Shown: positions 26,451 through 40,050 of the stretch, one piece after another
How the letters are laid out: each line of letters opens with the position of its first letter
How positions within the stretch are numbered: the first letter of the stretch is position 1
Assembly: GCF_040807025.1 (NCBI RefSeq)
Contig: NC_090952.1
Span: 2,728,001-2,792,000 of the forward strand
Reading direction: 5' to 3'
Length of the DNA stretch: 64,000 nucleotides
Origin: Struthio camelus
Taxonomy: Eukaryota; Chordata; Aves; Struthioniformes; Struthionidae
Notes under the pieces: generated by a model
Database searches by the model: none
Told to the model about the DNA's origin: nothing
The model's input: only the letters and a program-made list of their open reading frames with translations
Program-made: the position numbers and the translations under genes

Positions 26451-29400
26451 GGCCGAGCCTAAAACCACTCCGCCAGGGCCAAAACCACTCTGCCGGGGCA
26501 GAAACCACTCCGCCTGGGCCAAAACCACTCGTCTGACCTTAAAACCACTCCGCCGAGCCTAAAAGCACTGCATCGGGGCTGAAACCACTCCGCTGAGCCA
26601 AAACCACTCCGCCAAGCCGAAAACCACTGCGTCGGGGCTGAAACCACTCCGCCAGGGCCAAAACCACTCGTCTGACCTTAAAACCACTCCGCCGAGCCTA
26701 AAAGCACAGCGTCGGGGTTGAAACCACTCTGCCAGGGCCAGAACCACTGCGTCGGGGCTGAAACCACTCCGCCTGGGCCAAAACCACTGCGTCGGGGCTG
26801 AAACCACTCCATCAAGCCTAAAACCCCTCCGTCGGGGCTGAAACTAGTGCGTCAGGCCCAAAACAACTCCGTCAGGGCCAAAACCACTCCACCAAGCCTG
26901 AAACCACTCCGCCGAGGCCAAAACCACTCCGCCGAGGCCAAAACCACTCCGCCGAGGCCAAAACCACTCCGCCGAGGCCAAAACCACTCCGCCGAGGCCA
27001 AAACCACTCCGCCGAGGCCAAAACCACTCCGCCGAGGCCAAAACCACTCCGCCGAGGCCAAAACCACTCCGCCAGGGCCGAAACCACTCCGTCGGGGCTG
27101 AAACCGCTCCGCCGAGGCCAAAACCACTCCGCCAGGGCCGAAACCACTCCGTCGGGGCTGAAACCGCTCCGCCAGGGCTGAAACCACTCCGCCAGGGCTG
27201 AAACAACTCCGCCGAGCCTGAAACAACTCCGTCGGGGCCAAAACCACTCCGCCGAGCCTGAAACCACTGCGTCGGGGCCAAAACCACTCCACCAGTGCTG
27301 AAACCGCTCTGTCGGGGCTGAAACCCCTGCGTGAAGCCGAAAAGCACTCTGTCGGGGCTGAAACCACTCCGCCAAGCCTGAAACCACTGCGTCGGGGCCG
27401 AAACCACTCTGCCAGGGCCAAAACCCCTCCGCTGACATTAAAACCATTCCGTCAGGGCTGGAACCGCTCCGCTGACATTAAAACCCCTCCGTCGGGGCTG
27501 AAACCACTGTGCTGGGGCGGAAACTGCTCCGTCAGGCTGAAAAGCACTGCGTCAAGCCGAAAACCACTCCACCAGGGCCAAAACCACTCCGCCGACATAA
27601 AAACCACTGCGCCAAGCCTAAAACCACTTCATCGAGGCTCAAACCACTCCGCCAGGGCCAAAACCACTCCGTCAGAGCCAAAACCACGCCGCCGAGCCTA
27701 AAACCAGTGCATCAGGGCTGAAACCACTCCGCTGACATTAAAACCACTGCTTCGGGGCTGAAACCACTCGGCCAAGCCTGAAACCACTCTGTCGGGGCCA
27801 AAACAAATCCGTCAGGGCCAAAACCACGCTGCCGAGGCTAAAAGCAGAGCGTCAGGGCTGAAACCGCTCCACCAAGCCTAAAACCACTGCATCAGGCCGA
27901 AAACCACTGCGTCGGGGCTGAAACCACTGTGCCAGGACCAAGTCCACTGCGTCGGGGCTGAAACCACTCCATCAAGCCTAAAACCCCTCCGTCGGGGCTG
28001 AAACCACTCCATCAAGCCTAAAACCACTCTGTCGGGGCTGAAACCACTCCGCCGAGCCTAAAACCACTGTGTTGGGGCCAAAAAGCACTCCGTCGGGGCT
28101 GAAACCACTCCATCTAGCCTAAAACAACTCTGTCGGGGCTGAAACCACTCCATCAAGCCTAAAACCCCTCCGTCGGGGCTGAAACCACTCCATCAAGCCT
28201 AAAACCCCTCCGTCGGGGCTGAAACCACTCCATCAATCCTAAAACCCCTCCGTCGGGGCTGAAACCACTCCATCAAGCCTAAAACCACTCTGTCGGGGCT
28301 GAAACCACTCCGCCGAGCCTAAAACCACTGCGTCGGGGCCAGAAACCACTGCGTCGGGGCTGAAACCACTGTGTTGGGGCCAAAACCACTGCGTCGGGGC
28401 TGAAACCACTGTGCCAAGCCGAAAATCACTGCGTCGGGGCTGAAACCACTGTGCCAAGCCGAAAACCACTGCGTCGGGGCTGAAACCACTCCGCCAAGCC
28501 TAAAACCACTGCGTCGGGGCTGAAACCACTCCACCAGGGCCAAAACCACTCCGCCGACATTAACACCACTGCGCCAAGCCTAAAACCCCTCCGTCGGGGC
28601 TGAAACCACTCCATCAAGCCTAAAACCACTGCGTCGGGGCAGAAACCACTCCGCCGAGCCTAAAACCACTGCGTCGGGGCTGTAACCACTGTGCCAGGAC
28701 CAAATCCACTCCGTCGGGGCTGAAACCACTGTGTTGGGGCCAAAACCACTGCGTCGGGGCTGAAACCACTCCGCCAAGCCGGAAATCTCTCCGTCGGGGC
28801 TGAAACCACTCTGTCGGGGCCAAAACAAATCCGTCAGGGCCAAAACCACGCCGCCGAGCCTAAAAGCAGAGCGTCAGGGCTGAAACCGCTCCACCAAGCC
28901 TAAAACCACTGCATCAGGCCGAAAACCACTCCGTCGGGGCTGAAACGACTCCGCCGAGCTGAAAACCACTCCATCAGGCCGAAAACCACTGCGTCGGGGC
29001 TGAAACGACTCCGCCGAGCTGAAAACCACTCCATCAGGCCGAAAACCACTGCGTCGGGGCTGAAACCACTGTGCCAGGACCAAAACCCCTCCGTCGGGGC
29101 TGAAACCACTCCGCCAAGCCTGAAACCACTGCGTCGGGGCCGAAACCACTCTGCCAGGGCCAAAACCCCTCCGCTGACATTAAAACCATTCCGTCAGGGC
29201 TGGAACCGCTCCGCTGACATTAAAACCCCTCCGTCGGGGCTGAAACCACTGTGCTGGGGCGGAAACTGCTCCGTCAGGCTGAAAAGCACTGCGTCAAGCC
29301 GAAAACCACTCCACCAGGGCCAAAACCACTCCGCCGACATAAAAACCACTGCGCCAAGCCTAAAACCACTTCATCGAGGCTCAAACCACTCCGCCAGGGC

Positions 29401-32400
29401 CAAAACCACTCCGTCAGAGCCAAAACCACGCCGCCGAGCCTAAAACCAGTGCATCAGGGCTGAAACCACTCCGCTGACATTAAAACCACTGCTTCGGGGC
29501 TGAAACCACTCGGCCAAGCCTGAAACCACTCTGTCGGGGCCAAAACAAATCCGTCAGGGCCAAAACCACGCTGCCGAGGCTAAAAGCAGAGCGTCAGGGC
29601 TGAAACCGCTCCACCAAGCCTAAAACCACTGCATCAGGCCGAAAACCACTGCGTCGGGGCTGAAACCACTGTGCCAGGACCAAGTCCACTGCATCGGGGC
29701 TGAAACCACTCCATCAAGCCTAAAACCCCTCCGTCGGGGCTGAAACCACTCCATCAAGCCTAAAACCACTCTGTCGGGGCTGAAACCACTCCGCCGAGCC
29801 TAAAACCACTGTGTTGGGGCCAAAAAGCACTCCGTCGGGGCTGAAACCACTCCATCTAGCCTAAAACAACTCTGTCGGGGCTGAAACCACTCCATCAAGC
29901 CTAAAACCCCTCCGTCGGGGCTGAAACCACTCCATCAAGCCTAAAACCCCTCCGTCGGGGCTGAAACCACTCCATCAAGCCTAAAACCCCTCCGTCGGGG
30001 CTGAAACCACTCCATCAAGCCTAAAACCACTCTGTCGGGGCTGAAACCACTCCGCCGAGCCTAAAACCACTGCGTCGGGGCCAGAAACCACTGCGTCGGG
30101 GCTGAAACCACTGTGTTGGGGCCAAAACCACTGCGTCGGGGCTGAAACCACTGTGCCAAGCCGAAAACCACTGCGTCGGGGCTGAAACCACTGTGCCAAG
30201 CCGAAAACCACTGCGTCGGGGCTGAAACCACTCCGCCAAGCCTAAAACCACTGCGTCGGGGCTGAAACCACTCCACCAGGGCCAAAACCACTCCGCCGAC
30301 ATTAACACCACTGCGCCAAGCCTAAAACCCCTCCGTCGGGGCTGAAACCACTCCATCAAGCCTAAAACCACTGCGTCGGGGCAGAAACCACTCCGCCGAG
30401 CCTAAAACCACTCCGTCGGGGCTGTAACCACTGTGCCAGGACCAAATCCACTCCGTCGGGGCTGAAACCACTGTGTTGGGGCCAAAACCACTGCGTCGGG
30501 GCTGAAACCACTCCGCCAAGCCGGAAATCTCTCCGTCGGGGCTGAAACCACTCTGTCGGGGCCAAAACAAATCCGTCAGGGCCAAAACCACGCCGCCGAG
30601 CCTAAAAGCAGAGCGTCAGGGCTGAAACCGCTCCACCAAGCCTAAAACCACTGCATCAGGCCGAAAACCACTCCGTCGGGGCTGAAACGACTCCGCCGAG
30701 CTGAAAACCACTCCATCAGGCCGAAAACCACTGCGTCGGGGCTGAAACGACTCCGCCGAGCCGAAAACCACTCCATCAGGGCTGAAACCACTGTGCCAGG
30801 ACCAAAACCACTCCGTCGGGGCTGAAACCACTCCACCAGGGCCAAAAGCACTCGGCTGACCTTAAAACCACTCCATCAAGCCAAGAACCACTCCGTCGGG
30901 GCTGAAACCACAGTGCTGGGGCAGAAACTGCTCCGTCAGGCTGAAAAGCACTGCGTCAGGCCGAAAAGCACTGCGTCAGGCCGAAACCCACTCCACCAGG
31001 GCCAAAACCACTCCGCCGACATAAAAACCACTGCGGCAAGTTAAAACCACTCCGTCGGGGCCGAGATCACTCCGCTGAGCCCAAAACCACTCCGTTGGGG
31101 CTGAAACCACTCCGCCGGCGCGAGAACAACTCCGCCAGGGCCAAAACCACTCCATCAAGCCTGAAACCACTGTGTCGGGGCTGAAACCACTCCGCCGAGC
31201 CTAAAACCACTGCGTCAGGGCCAAAACCACTCCGTCGGGGCTGAAACCACTCCACCAGGGCCAAAAGCACTCGGCTGACCTTAAAACCACTCCATCAAGC
31301 CAAGAACCACTCCGTCGGGGCTGAAACCACAGTGCTGGGGCGGAAACTGCTCCGTCAGGCTGAAAAGCACTGCGTCAGGCCGAAAAGCACTCCACCAGAG
31401 CCAAAACCACTCCGCCGACATAAAAACCACTGCGCCAAGCCTAAAACCACTTCATCGAGGCTCAAACCACTCCGCCAGGGCCAAAACCACTCCGTCAGAG
31501 CCAAAACCACGCCGCCGAGCCTAAAACCAGTGCATCAGGGCTGAAACCACTCCGCTGACATTAAAACCACTGCTTCGGGGCTGAAACCACTCGGCCAAGC
31601 CTGAAACCACTATGTCGGGGCCAAAACAAATCCGTCAGGGCCAAAACCACGCTGCCGAGCCTAAAAGCAGAGCGTCAGGGCTGAAACCGCTCCACCAAGC
31701 CTAAAACCACTGCATCAGGCCGAAAACCACTGCGTCGGGGCTGAAACCACTGTGCCAGGACCAAGTCCACTGCGTCGGGGCTGAAACCACTCCATCAAGC
31801 CTAAAACCCCTCCGTCGGGGCTGAAACCACTCCATCAAGCCTAAAACCACTCTGTCGGGGCTGAAACCACTCCGCCGAGCCTAAAACCACTGTGTTGGGG
31901 CCAAAAAGCACTCCGTCGGGGCTGAAACCACTCCATCTAGCCTAAAACAACTCTGTCGGGGCTGAAACCACTCCATCAAGCCTAAAACCCCTCCGTCGGG
32001 GCTGAAACCACTCCATCAAGCCTAAAACCCCTCCGTCGGGGCTGAAACCACTCCATCAAGCCTAAAACCCCTCCGTCGGGGCTGAAACCACTCCATCAAG
32101 CCTAAAACCCCTCCGTCGGGGCTGAAACCACTCCATCAAGCCTAAAACCACTCTGTCGGGGCTGAAACCACTCCGCCGAGCCTAAAACCACTGCGTCGGG
32201 GCCAGAAACCACTGCGTCGGGGCTGAAACCACTGTGTTGGGGCCAAAACCACTGCGTCGGGGCTGAAACCACTGTGCCAAGCCGAAAATCACTGCGTCGG
32301 GGCTGAAACCACTGTGCCAAGCCGAAAACCACTGCGTCGGGGCTGAAACCACTCCGCCAAGCCTAAAACCACTGCGTCGGGGCTGAAACCACTCCACCAG

Positions 32401-32515
32401 GGCCAAAACCACTCCGCCGACATTAACACCACTGCGCCAAGCCTAAAACCCCTCCGTCGGGGCTGAAACCACTCCATCAAGCCTAAAACCACTGCGTCGG
32501 GGCAGAAACCACTCC
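26450..32515. repeat. Family-1 block between family-2 copies B and C, with three 1.7-2.1-kb units
   Basis: Returns to family-1 monomers: 26,559-26,807 matches 1,949-2,197, and 26,900-27,160 is another homogenised gccgaggcc run. Inside it one unit is repeated three times. Equivalent points lie at 27,509, 29,251 and 31,332 (spacing 1,742 and 2,081), and at 28,239, 29,981 and 32,102. A recurring 21-bp monomer with gggccagaaacc marks each copy at about 28,339, 30,079 and 32,200. Confidence 0.87.
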
Positions 32516-35500
32516 GCCGAGCCTGAAACCACTGCGTCAGGGCAGAAGCCACTCGGTCGTTGCTGAAACCACTCGGCCGAGCCTAAAACCACTCCGCCAG
32601 GGCCAAAACCACTGCGTCGGGGCTGAAACCACTCCGCCAGGGCCAAAACCACTCTGCCAAGCCTAAAACCACTCCGCCGGGGCGAAAAGCACTCCATCGG
32701 GGCTGAAACTACTCCGCCGAGCCTAAAAGCAGTGGGTCAGGGCTGAAACCACTCTGCCAAGCCTGAAACCACTCCGCCGACATTAAAACCACTCCGCCAA
32801 GCCTAAAACGACTCCGTCGGGGCTGAAACCACTCCGCCAAGCCGAAAACCACTGCGTCGGGGTTGAAACCACTCCGCCAGGGCCAAAACCACTCGTCTGA
32901 CCTTAAAACCACTCTGCCGAGCCTAAAAGCACTGCGTCGGGGCTGAAACCACTCCGCCAGGGCTGAAACCACTCCGCCAGGGCTGAAACCACTGCGTCAG
33001 GTGGAAAACCACTCTGCCAAGCCGAAAACCACTCCGCCGGGGCGAAAACCACTGCGTCGGGGCTGAAACCACTCCACCAAGCCTAAAAGCACTCTGTCGG
33101 GGCTGAAACCACTCCGCCGAGCCTAAAAGCAGTGGGTCAGGGCTGAAACCACTCCGCCAAGCCGAAAACCACTCCGCCAAGCCGAAAACCACTCCGCCGA
33201 GGCGAAAACCACTCCGCCGACGCGAAAAGCAGTGGGTCAGGGCTGAAACCACTCCACCGAGCCTAAAACCACTGCGTCGGGGCAGAAACCACTGCGTCGG
33301 GGCAGAAGCCACTCCGTCGTTGCTGGAACCACTCAGCTGATCCTAAAACCACTGCGTCGGGGCTGAAACCACTCTGCCAGGGCCAAAACGACTCTGCCAA
33401 GCCTAAAACCACTCCGCCGGGGCTGAAACCACTCCGCCAGGGCCAAAACCACTCTGCCAAGCCTAAAACCACTCCGCCGGGGCTGAAACCACTCCGCCGA
33501 GCCTAAAACCACTCCGTTGGGGCTGAAACCACTCCGCCAAGCCGAAAACCACTGTGTCAGGTGGAAAACCACTCCGCTGAGCCTAAAAGCAGTGCGTCAG
33601 GGCTGAAACCACTCTGCCAAGCCTAAAACCACTCCGCCAAGCCTAAAACGACTCCGTCGGGGCTGAAACCACTCCGCCGAGCCTGAAACCACTGCGTCAG
33701 GGCAGAAGCCACTCGGTCGTTGCTGAAACCACTCGGCCGAGCCTAAAACCACTCCGCCGGCGCCAAAACCACTCTGCCGGGGCGAAAAGCAGTGCGTCAG
33801 GGCTGAAACCACTCAGCTGATCCTAAAACCACTGCGTCGGGGCAGAAACCACTGCGCCAGGGCTAAAACCACTGCGTCGGGGCAGAAACCACTCCACCAA
33901 GCCTAAAAGCACTGCGTCGGGGCTGAAACCACACCGCTAGGGACAAAACCACTGCGTCGGGGCAGAAACCACTCCACCAAGCCTAAAAGCACTGCGTCGG
34001 GGCTGAAAGCGTTCCACCAGGGTTAAAACCACTCTGCCGACATTAAAACCACTCCGCCGAGCCTGAAACCACTGCGTCAGGGCTGAAACCACTCCGCCGA
34101 GCCTGAAACCACTGCGTCAGGGCTGAAACCACTCCGCCGAGCCTGAAACCACTGCGTCAGGCCTGAAACCACTCCGCCTAGCCTAAAACCACTGCGTCAT
34201 TGCTGAAACCACTCCGCCGGGCCTAAAACAACTCTGTCGGGGCCAAAACCACTCCACCAGTGCTGAAACCGCTCCGTCGGGGCTGAAACCATTCCACCAA
34301 GCCGAAAGCACTCTGTCGGGGCTGAAACCACTCCGCCAAGCCGAAAAGCACTCTGTCGGGGTTGAAACCACTCCGCCAAGCCGAAAACCACTGCGTCGGG
34401 GTTGAAACCACTCCGCCAGGGCCAAAACCACTCGTCTGACCTTAAAACCACTCTGCCGAGCCTAAAAGCACTGCGTCGGGGCTGAAACCACTCCGCCAGG
34501 GCTGAAACCACTCCGCCAGGGCCAAAACCACTCTGCCGGGGCTGAAACCACTGCGTCAGGTGGAAAACCACTCTGCCAAGCCGAAAACCACTCCGCCGGG
34601 GCGAAAACCACTGCGTCGGGGCTGAAACCACTCCACCAAGCCTAAAAGCACTCTGTCGGGGCTGAAACCACTCCGCCGAGCCTAAAAGCAGTGCGTCAGG
34701 GCTGAAACAACTCCGCCAAGCCGAAAACCACTCCACCGAGGCGAAAACCACTCCGTCGGGGCTGAAACCGCTCCGCCGAGGCGAAAAGCAGTGGGTCAGG
34801 GCTGAAACCACTCCGCCGAGCCTAAAACCACTGCGTCGGGGCCGAAACCACTGCGTCGGGGCAGAAGCCACTCCGTCGTTGCTGAAACCACTCAGCTGAT
34901 CCTAAAACCACTGCGTCGGGGCTGAAACCACTCTGCCAGGGCCAAAACGACTCTGCCAAGCCTAAAACCACTCCGCCGGGGCTGAAACCACTCCGTTGGG
35001 GCCAAAACCACTCTGCCAAGCCTAAAACCACTCCGCCGGGGCTGAAACCACTCTGCCGAGCCTAAAACCACTCCGTTGGGGCCGAAACCCCTCCGCCAAG
35101 CCGAAAACCACTGCGTCAGGTGGAAAACCACTCCGCCGAGGCGAAAACCGCTCCGCCGAGGCGAAAAGCAGTGCGTCAGGGCTGAAACCACTCCGCCGAG
35201 CCGAAAACCACTCCGTCAGGGCAGAAACCACTGCGCCAGGGCCAAAACCACTGCGTTGGGGCAGAAACCACTCCACCAAGCCTAAAAGCACTGCGTCGGG
35301 GCTGAAACCACACCGCTAGGGACAAAACCACTGCGTCGGGGCTGAAAGCGTTCCACCAGGGTTAAAACCACTCCGCCGACATTAAAACCACTCCGCCGAG
35401 CCTGAAACCACTGCGTCAGGGCTGAAACCACTCCGCCGAGCCTGAAACCACTGCGTCAGGGCTGAAACCACTCCGCCGAGCCTGAAACCACTGCGTCAGG

Positions 35501-38500
35501 CCTGAAACCACTCCGCCTAGCCTAAAACCACTGCGTCATTGCTGAAACCACTCCACCGGGCCTAAAACAACTCTGTCGGGGCCAAAACCACTCCACCAGT
35601 GCTGAAACTGCTCCGTCGGGGCTGAAACCATTCCACCAAGCCGAAAGCACTCTGTCGAGGCTGAAACCACTCCGCCAAGCCGAAAAGCACTCTGTCGGGG
35701 CTGAAACCACTCCGCCAAGCCGAAAAGCACTCTGTCGGGGTTGAAACCACTCCGCCAAGCCTAAAACGACTCCGTCGGGCTGAAAACCACTCCGCCGAGC
35801 CTGAAACCACTGCGTCAGGGCAGAAGCCACTCGGTCGTTGCTGAAACCACTCGGCCGAGCCTAAAACCACTCCGCCGGCGCCAAAACCACTCTGCCGGGG
35901 CGAAAAGCAGTGCGTCAGGGCTGAAACCACTCAGCTGATCCTAAAACCACTGCGTCGGGGCAGAAACCACTGCGCCAGGGCTAAAACCACTGCGTCGGGG
36001 CAGAAACCACTCCACCAAGCCTAAAAGCACTGCGTCGGGGCTGAAACCACACCGCTAGGGACAAAACCACTGCGTCGGGGCAGAAACCACTCCACCAAGC
36101 CTAAAAGCACTGCGTCGGGGCTGAAAGCGTTCCACCAGGGTTAAAACCACTCTGCCGACATTAAAACCACTCCGCCGAGCCTGAAACCACTGCGTCAGGG
36201 CTGAAACCACTCCGCCGAGCCTGAAACCACTGCGTCAGGGCTGAAACCACTCCGCCGAGCCTGAAACCACTGCGTCAGGCCTGAAACCACTCCGCCTAGC
36301 CTAAAACCACTGCGTCATTGCTGAAACCACTCCGCCGGGCCTAAAACAACTCTGTCGGGGCCAAAACCACTCCACCAGTGCTGAAACCGCTCCGTCGGGG
36401 CTGAAACCATTCCACCAAGCCGAAAGCACTCTGTCGGGGCTGAAACCACTCCGCCAAGCCGAAAAGCACTCTGTCGGGGTTGAAACCACTCCGCCAAGCC
36501 GAAAACCACTGCGTCGGGGTTGAAACCACTCCGCCAGGGCCAAAACCACTCGTCTGACCTTAAAACCACTCTGCCGAGCCTAAAAGCACTGCGTCGGGGC
36601 TGAAACCACTCCGCCAGGGCTGAAACCACTCCGCCAGGGCCAAAACCACTCTGCCGGGGCTGAAACCACTGCGTCAGGTGGAAAACCACTCTGCCAAGCC
36701 GAAAACCACTCCGCCGGGGCGAAAACCACTGCGTCGGGGCTGAAACCACTCCGCCAGGGCCAAAACCACTCGTCTGACCTTAAAACCACTCCACCAAGCC
36801 TAAAAGCACTCTGTCGGGGCTGAAACCACTCCGCCGAGCCTAAAAGCAGTGCGTCAGGGCTGAAACAACTCCGCCAAGCCGAAAACCACTCCACCGAGGC
36901 GAAAACCACTCCGTCGGGGCTGAAACCGCTCCGCCGAGGCGAAAAGCAGTGGGTCAGGGCTGAAACCACTCCGCCGAGCCTAAAACCACTGCGTCGGGGC
37001 CGAAACCACTGCGTCGGGGCAGAAGCCACTCCGTCGTTGCTGAAACCACTCAGCTGATCCTAAAACCACTGCGTCGGGGCTGAAACCACTCTGCCAGGGC
37101 CAAAACGACTCTGCCAAGCCTAAAACCACTCCGCCGGGGCTGAAACCACTCCGTTGGGGCCAAAACCACTCTGCCAAGCCTAAAACCACTCCGCCGGGGC
37201 TGAAACCACTCTGCCGAGCCTAAAACCACTCCGTTGGGGCCGAAACCCCTCCGCCAAGCCGAAAACCACTGCGTCAGGTGGAAAACCACTCCGCCGAGGC
37301 GAAAACCGCTCCGCCGAGGCGAAAAGCAGTGCGTCAGGGCTGAAACCACTCCGCCGAGCCGAAAACCACTCCGTCAGGGCAGAAACCACTGCGCCAGGGC
37401 CAAAACCACTGCGTTGGGGCAGAAGCCACTCCACCAAGCCTAAAAGCACTGCGTCGGGGCTGAAACCACACCGCTAGGGACAAAACCACTGCGTCGGGGC
37501 TGAAACCACTCCGCCAGGGCCAAAACCACTGCGTCGGGGCTGAAAGCGTTCCACCAGGGTTAAAACCACTCCGCCGACATTAAAACCACTCCGCCGAGCC
37601 TGAAACCACTGCGTCAGGGCTGAAACCACTCCGCCGAGCCTGAAACCACTGCGTCAGGGCTGAAACCACTCCGCCGAGCCTGAAACCACTGCGTCAGGCC
37701 TGAAACCACTCCGCCTAGCCTAAAACCACTGCGTCATTGCTGAAACCACTCCACCGGGCCTAAAACAACTCTGTCGGGGCCAAAACCACTCCACCAGTGC
37801 TGAAACTGCTCCGTCGGGGCTGAAACCATTCCACCAAGCCGAAAGCACTCTGTCGAGGCTGAAACCACTCCGCCAAGCCGAAAAGCACTCTGTCGGGGCT
37901 GAAACCACTCCGCCAAGCCGAAAAGCACTCTGTCGGGGTTGAAACCACTCCGCCAAGCCGAAAACCACTGCGTCGGGGTTGAAACCACTCCGCCAGGGCC
38001 AAAACCACTCGTCTGACCTTAAAACTACTCTGCCGAGCCTAAAAGCACTGCGTCGGGGCTGAAACCACTCCGCCAGGGCTGAAACCACTCCGCCAGGGCT
38101 GAAACCACTCTGCCGGGGCTGAAACCACTGCGTCAGGTGGAAAACCACTCTGCCAAGCCGAAAACCACTCCGCCGGGGCGAAAACCACTGCGTCGGGGCT
38201 GAAACCACTCCACCAAGCCTAAAAGCACTCTGTCGGGGCTGAAACCACTCCGCCGAGCCTAAAAGCAGTGCGTCAGGGCTGAAACAACTCCGCCAAGCCG
38301 AAAACCACTCCACCGAGGCGAAAACCACTCCGTCGGGGCTGAAACCGCTCCGCCGAGGCGAAAAGCAGTGGGTCAGGGCTGAAACCACTCCGCCGAGCCT
38401 AAAACCACTGCGTCGGGGCAGAAACCACTCCGTCGTTGCTGAAACCACTCAGCTGATCCTAAAACCACTGCGTCGGGGCTGAAACCACTCTGCCAGGGCC

Positions 38501-40050
38501 AAAACGACTCTGCCAAGCCTAAAACCACTCCGCCGGGGCTGAAACCACTCCGTTGGGGCCAAAACCACTCCGCCGAGCCTAAAACCCCTCCGTCGGGGCT
38601 GAAGCCACTCCGCCGAGCCTAAAACCCCTCCGTCGGGGTCGAAACCACTCCATGAAGCCTAAAACCACTCTGTCGGGGCTGAAACCCCTCCGCCGAGCCT
38701 ATAACCACTCCGTTAGGGCGGAAACCACAGTGCTGGGGCGGAAACTGCTCCGTCAGGCTGAAAAGCACTGCGTCAGGCCGAAAACCACTCCACCAGGACC
38801 AAAACCACTCTGTCGGGGCTGAAACCACTCCATCAAGCCTAAAACCACTCTGTCGGGGCTGAAACCACTCCGCCGAGCCTAAAACCACTGTGTTGGGGCC
38901 AAAAAGCACTCTGTCAGGGCAGAAACCACTGCGTCGGGGCAGAAACCACTGTGCCAGGACCAACTCCACTCCGTCGGGGCTGAAACCACTGTGCCAGGAC
39001 CAAAACCACTGTGCCAGGACCAAAACCACTGCGTCAGGCCTAAAACCACTCTGTCGGTGCTGAAACCACTCCACCAAGCCTAAAACCACTCTGTCAGGGC
39101 CAAAACCACTCCGTCAGGGCAGAAACAACTCCGCCAGGGCCAAAACCACTCGTCTGACCTTAAAACGACTCCGCCGAGCCTAAAAGCACTGCGTCGGGGC
39201 TGAAACCACTCCGCCGAGGCCAAAACCACTGCGTCGGGGCTGAAACCACTCCGCCAGTGCTGAAACCACTGTGTCAGGGCTGGGACCACTGCGTCGGGGC
39301 TGAAACCACTGCGTCAGGCCTAAAACCACTCTGCCGAGCCTAAAACAACTCCGTCGGGGCCAAAACCACTCCACCAGTGCTGAAACCGCTCCGTTGGGGC
39401 TGAAACCCCTCCGTGAAGCCTAAAAGCACTCTGTCGGGGCTGAAACCATTCCGCCAAGCCAAAAAGCACTCTGTCGGGGTTGAATCCACTCCGCCAAGCC
39501 GAAAAGCACTGTGTCGGGGTTTAAACCACTCCGCCAAGCCGAAAACCACTGCGTTGGGGTTGAAACCACTCCGCCAGGGCCAAAACCACTCGGCTGACCT
39601 TAAAACCACTCCGCCGAGCCTAAAAGCACTGCATCGGGGCTGAAACCACTCCGCGAGGGCCAAAACCACTCCGCCGAGCCTGAAACCACTCCGTCGTTGC
39701 TGAAACCACTCCGCCAGGGCCAAAACCACTCTGCCAAGCCTAAAACCACTGCGTCGGGGCTGAAACCACTCCGCCGAGGCCAAAACGACTGCGTCGGGGC
39801 TGAAACCACTCCGCCGAGGCCAGAACCCCTCCGTCGGGGCTGAAACCACTCCATCAAGCCTAAAACCACTGCGTCGGGGCTGAAACTGCTCCGTCAGGAC
39901 TGGAACTACTCCGCCGAGCCTGAAACGACTCCGTCGGGGCTGAAACCACTCCGCCGAGCCTGAAACCACTGCGTCAGGCCTGAAACCACTCCGCCGAGCC
40001 TGAAACCACTGCGTCAGGGCAGAAGCCACTCCGTCGTTGCTGAAACCACT
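32515..40050. repeat. Family-2 higher-order block C
   Basis: The third copy, starting with an abrupt switch at about 32,515 in the middle of a family-1 unit. Markers lie at about 34,176, 35,515, 36,294 and 37,713. Two differences from B are visible: an added group of monomers at about 36,740-36,790 (with tcgtctgacct) and 40 bp added near 37,500. The offset to B changes from 13,501 to 13,581 and then 13,561 to the right. Confidence 0.87.
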
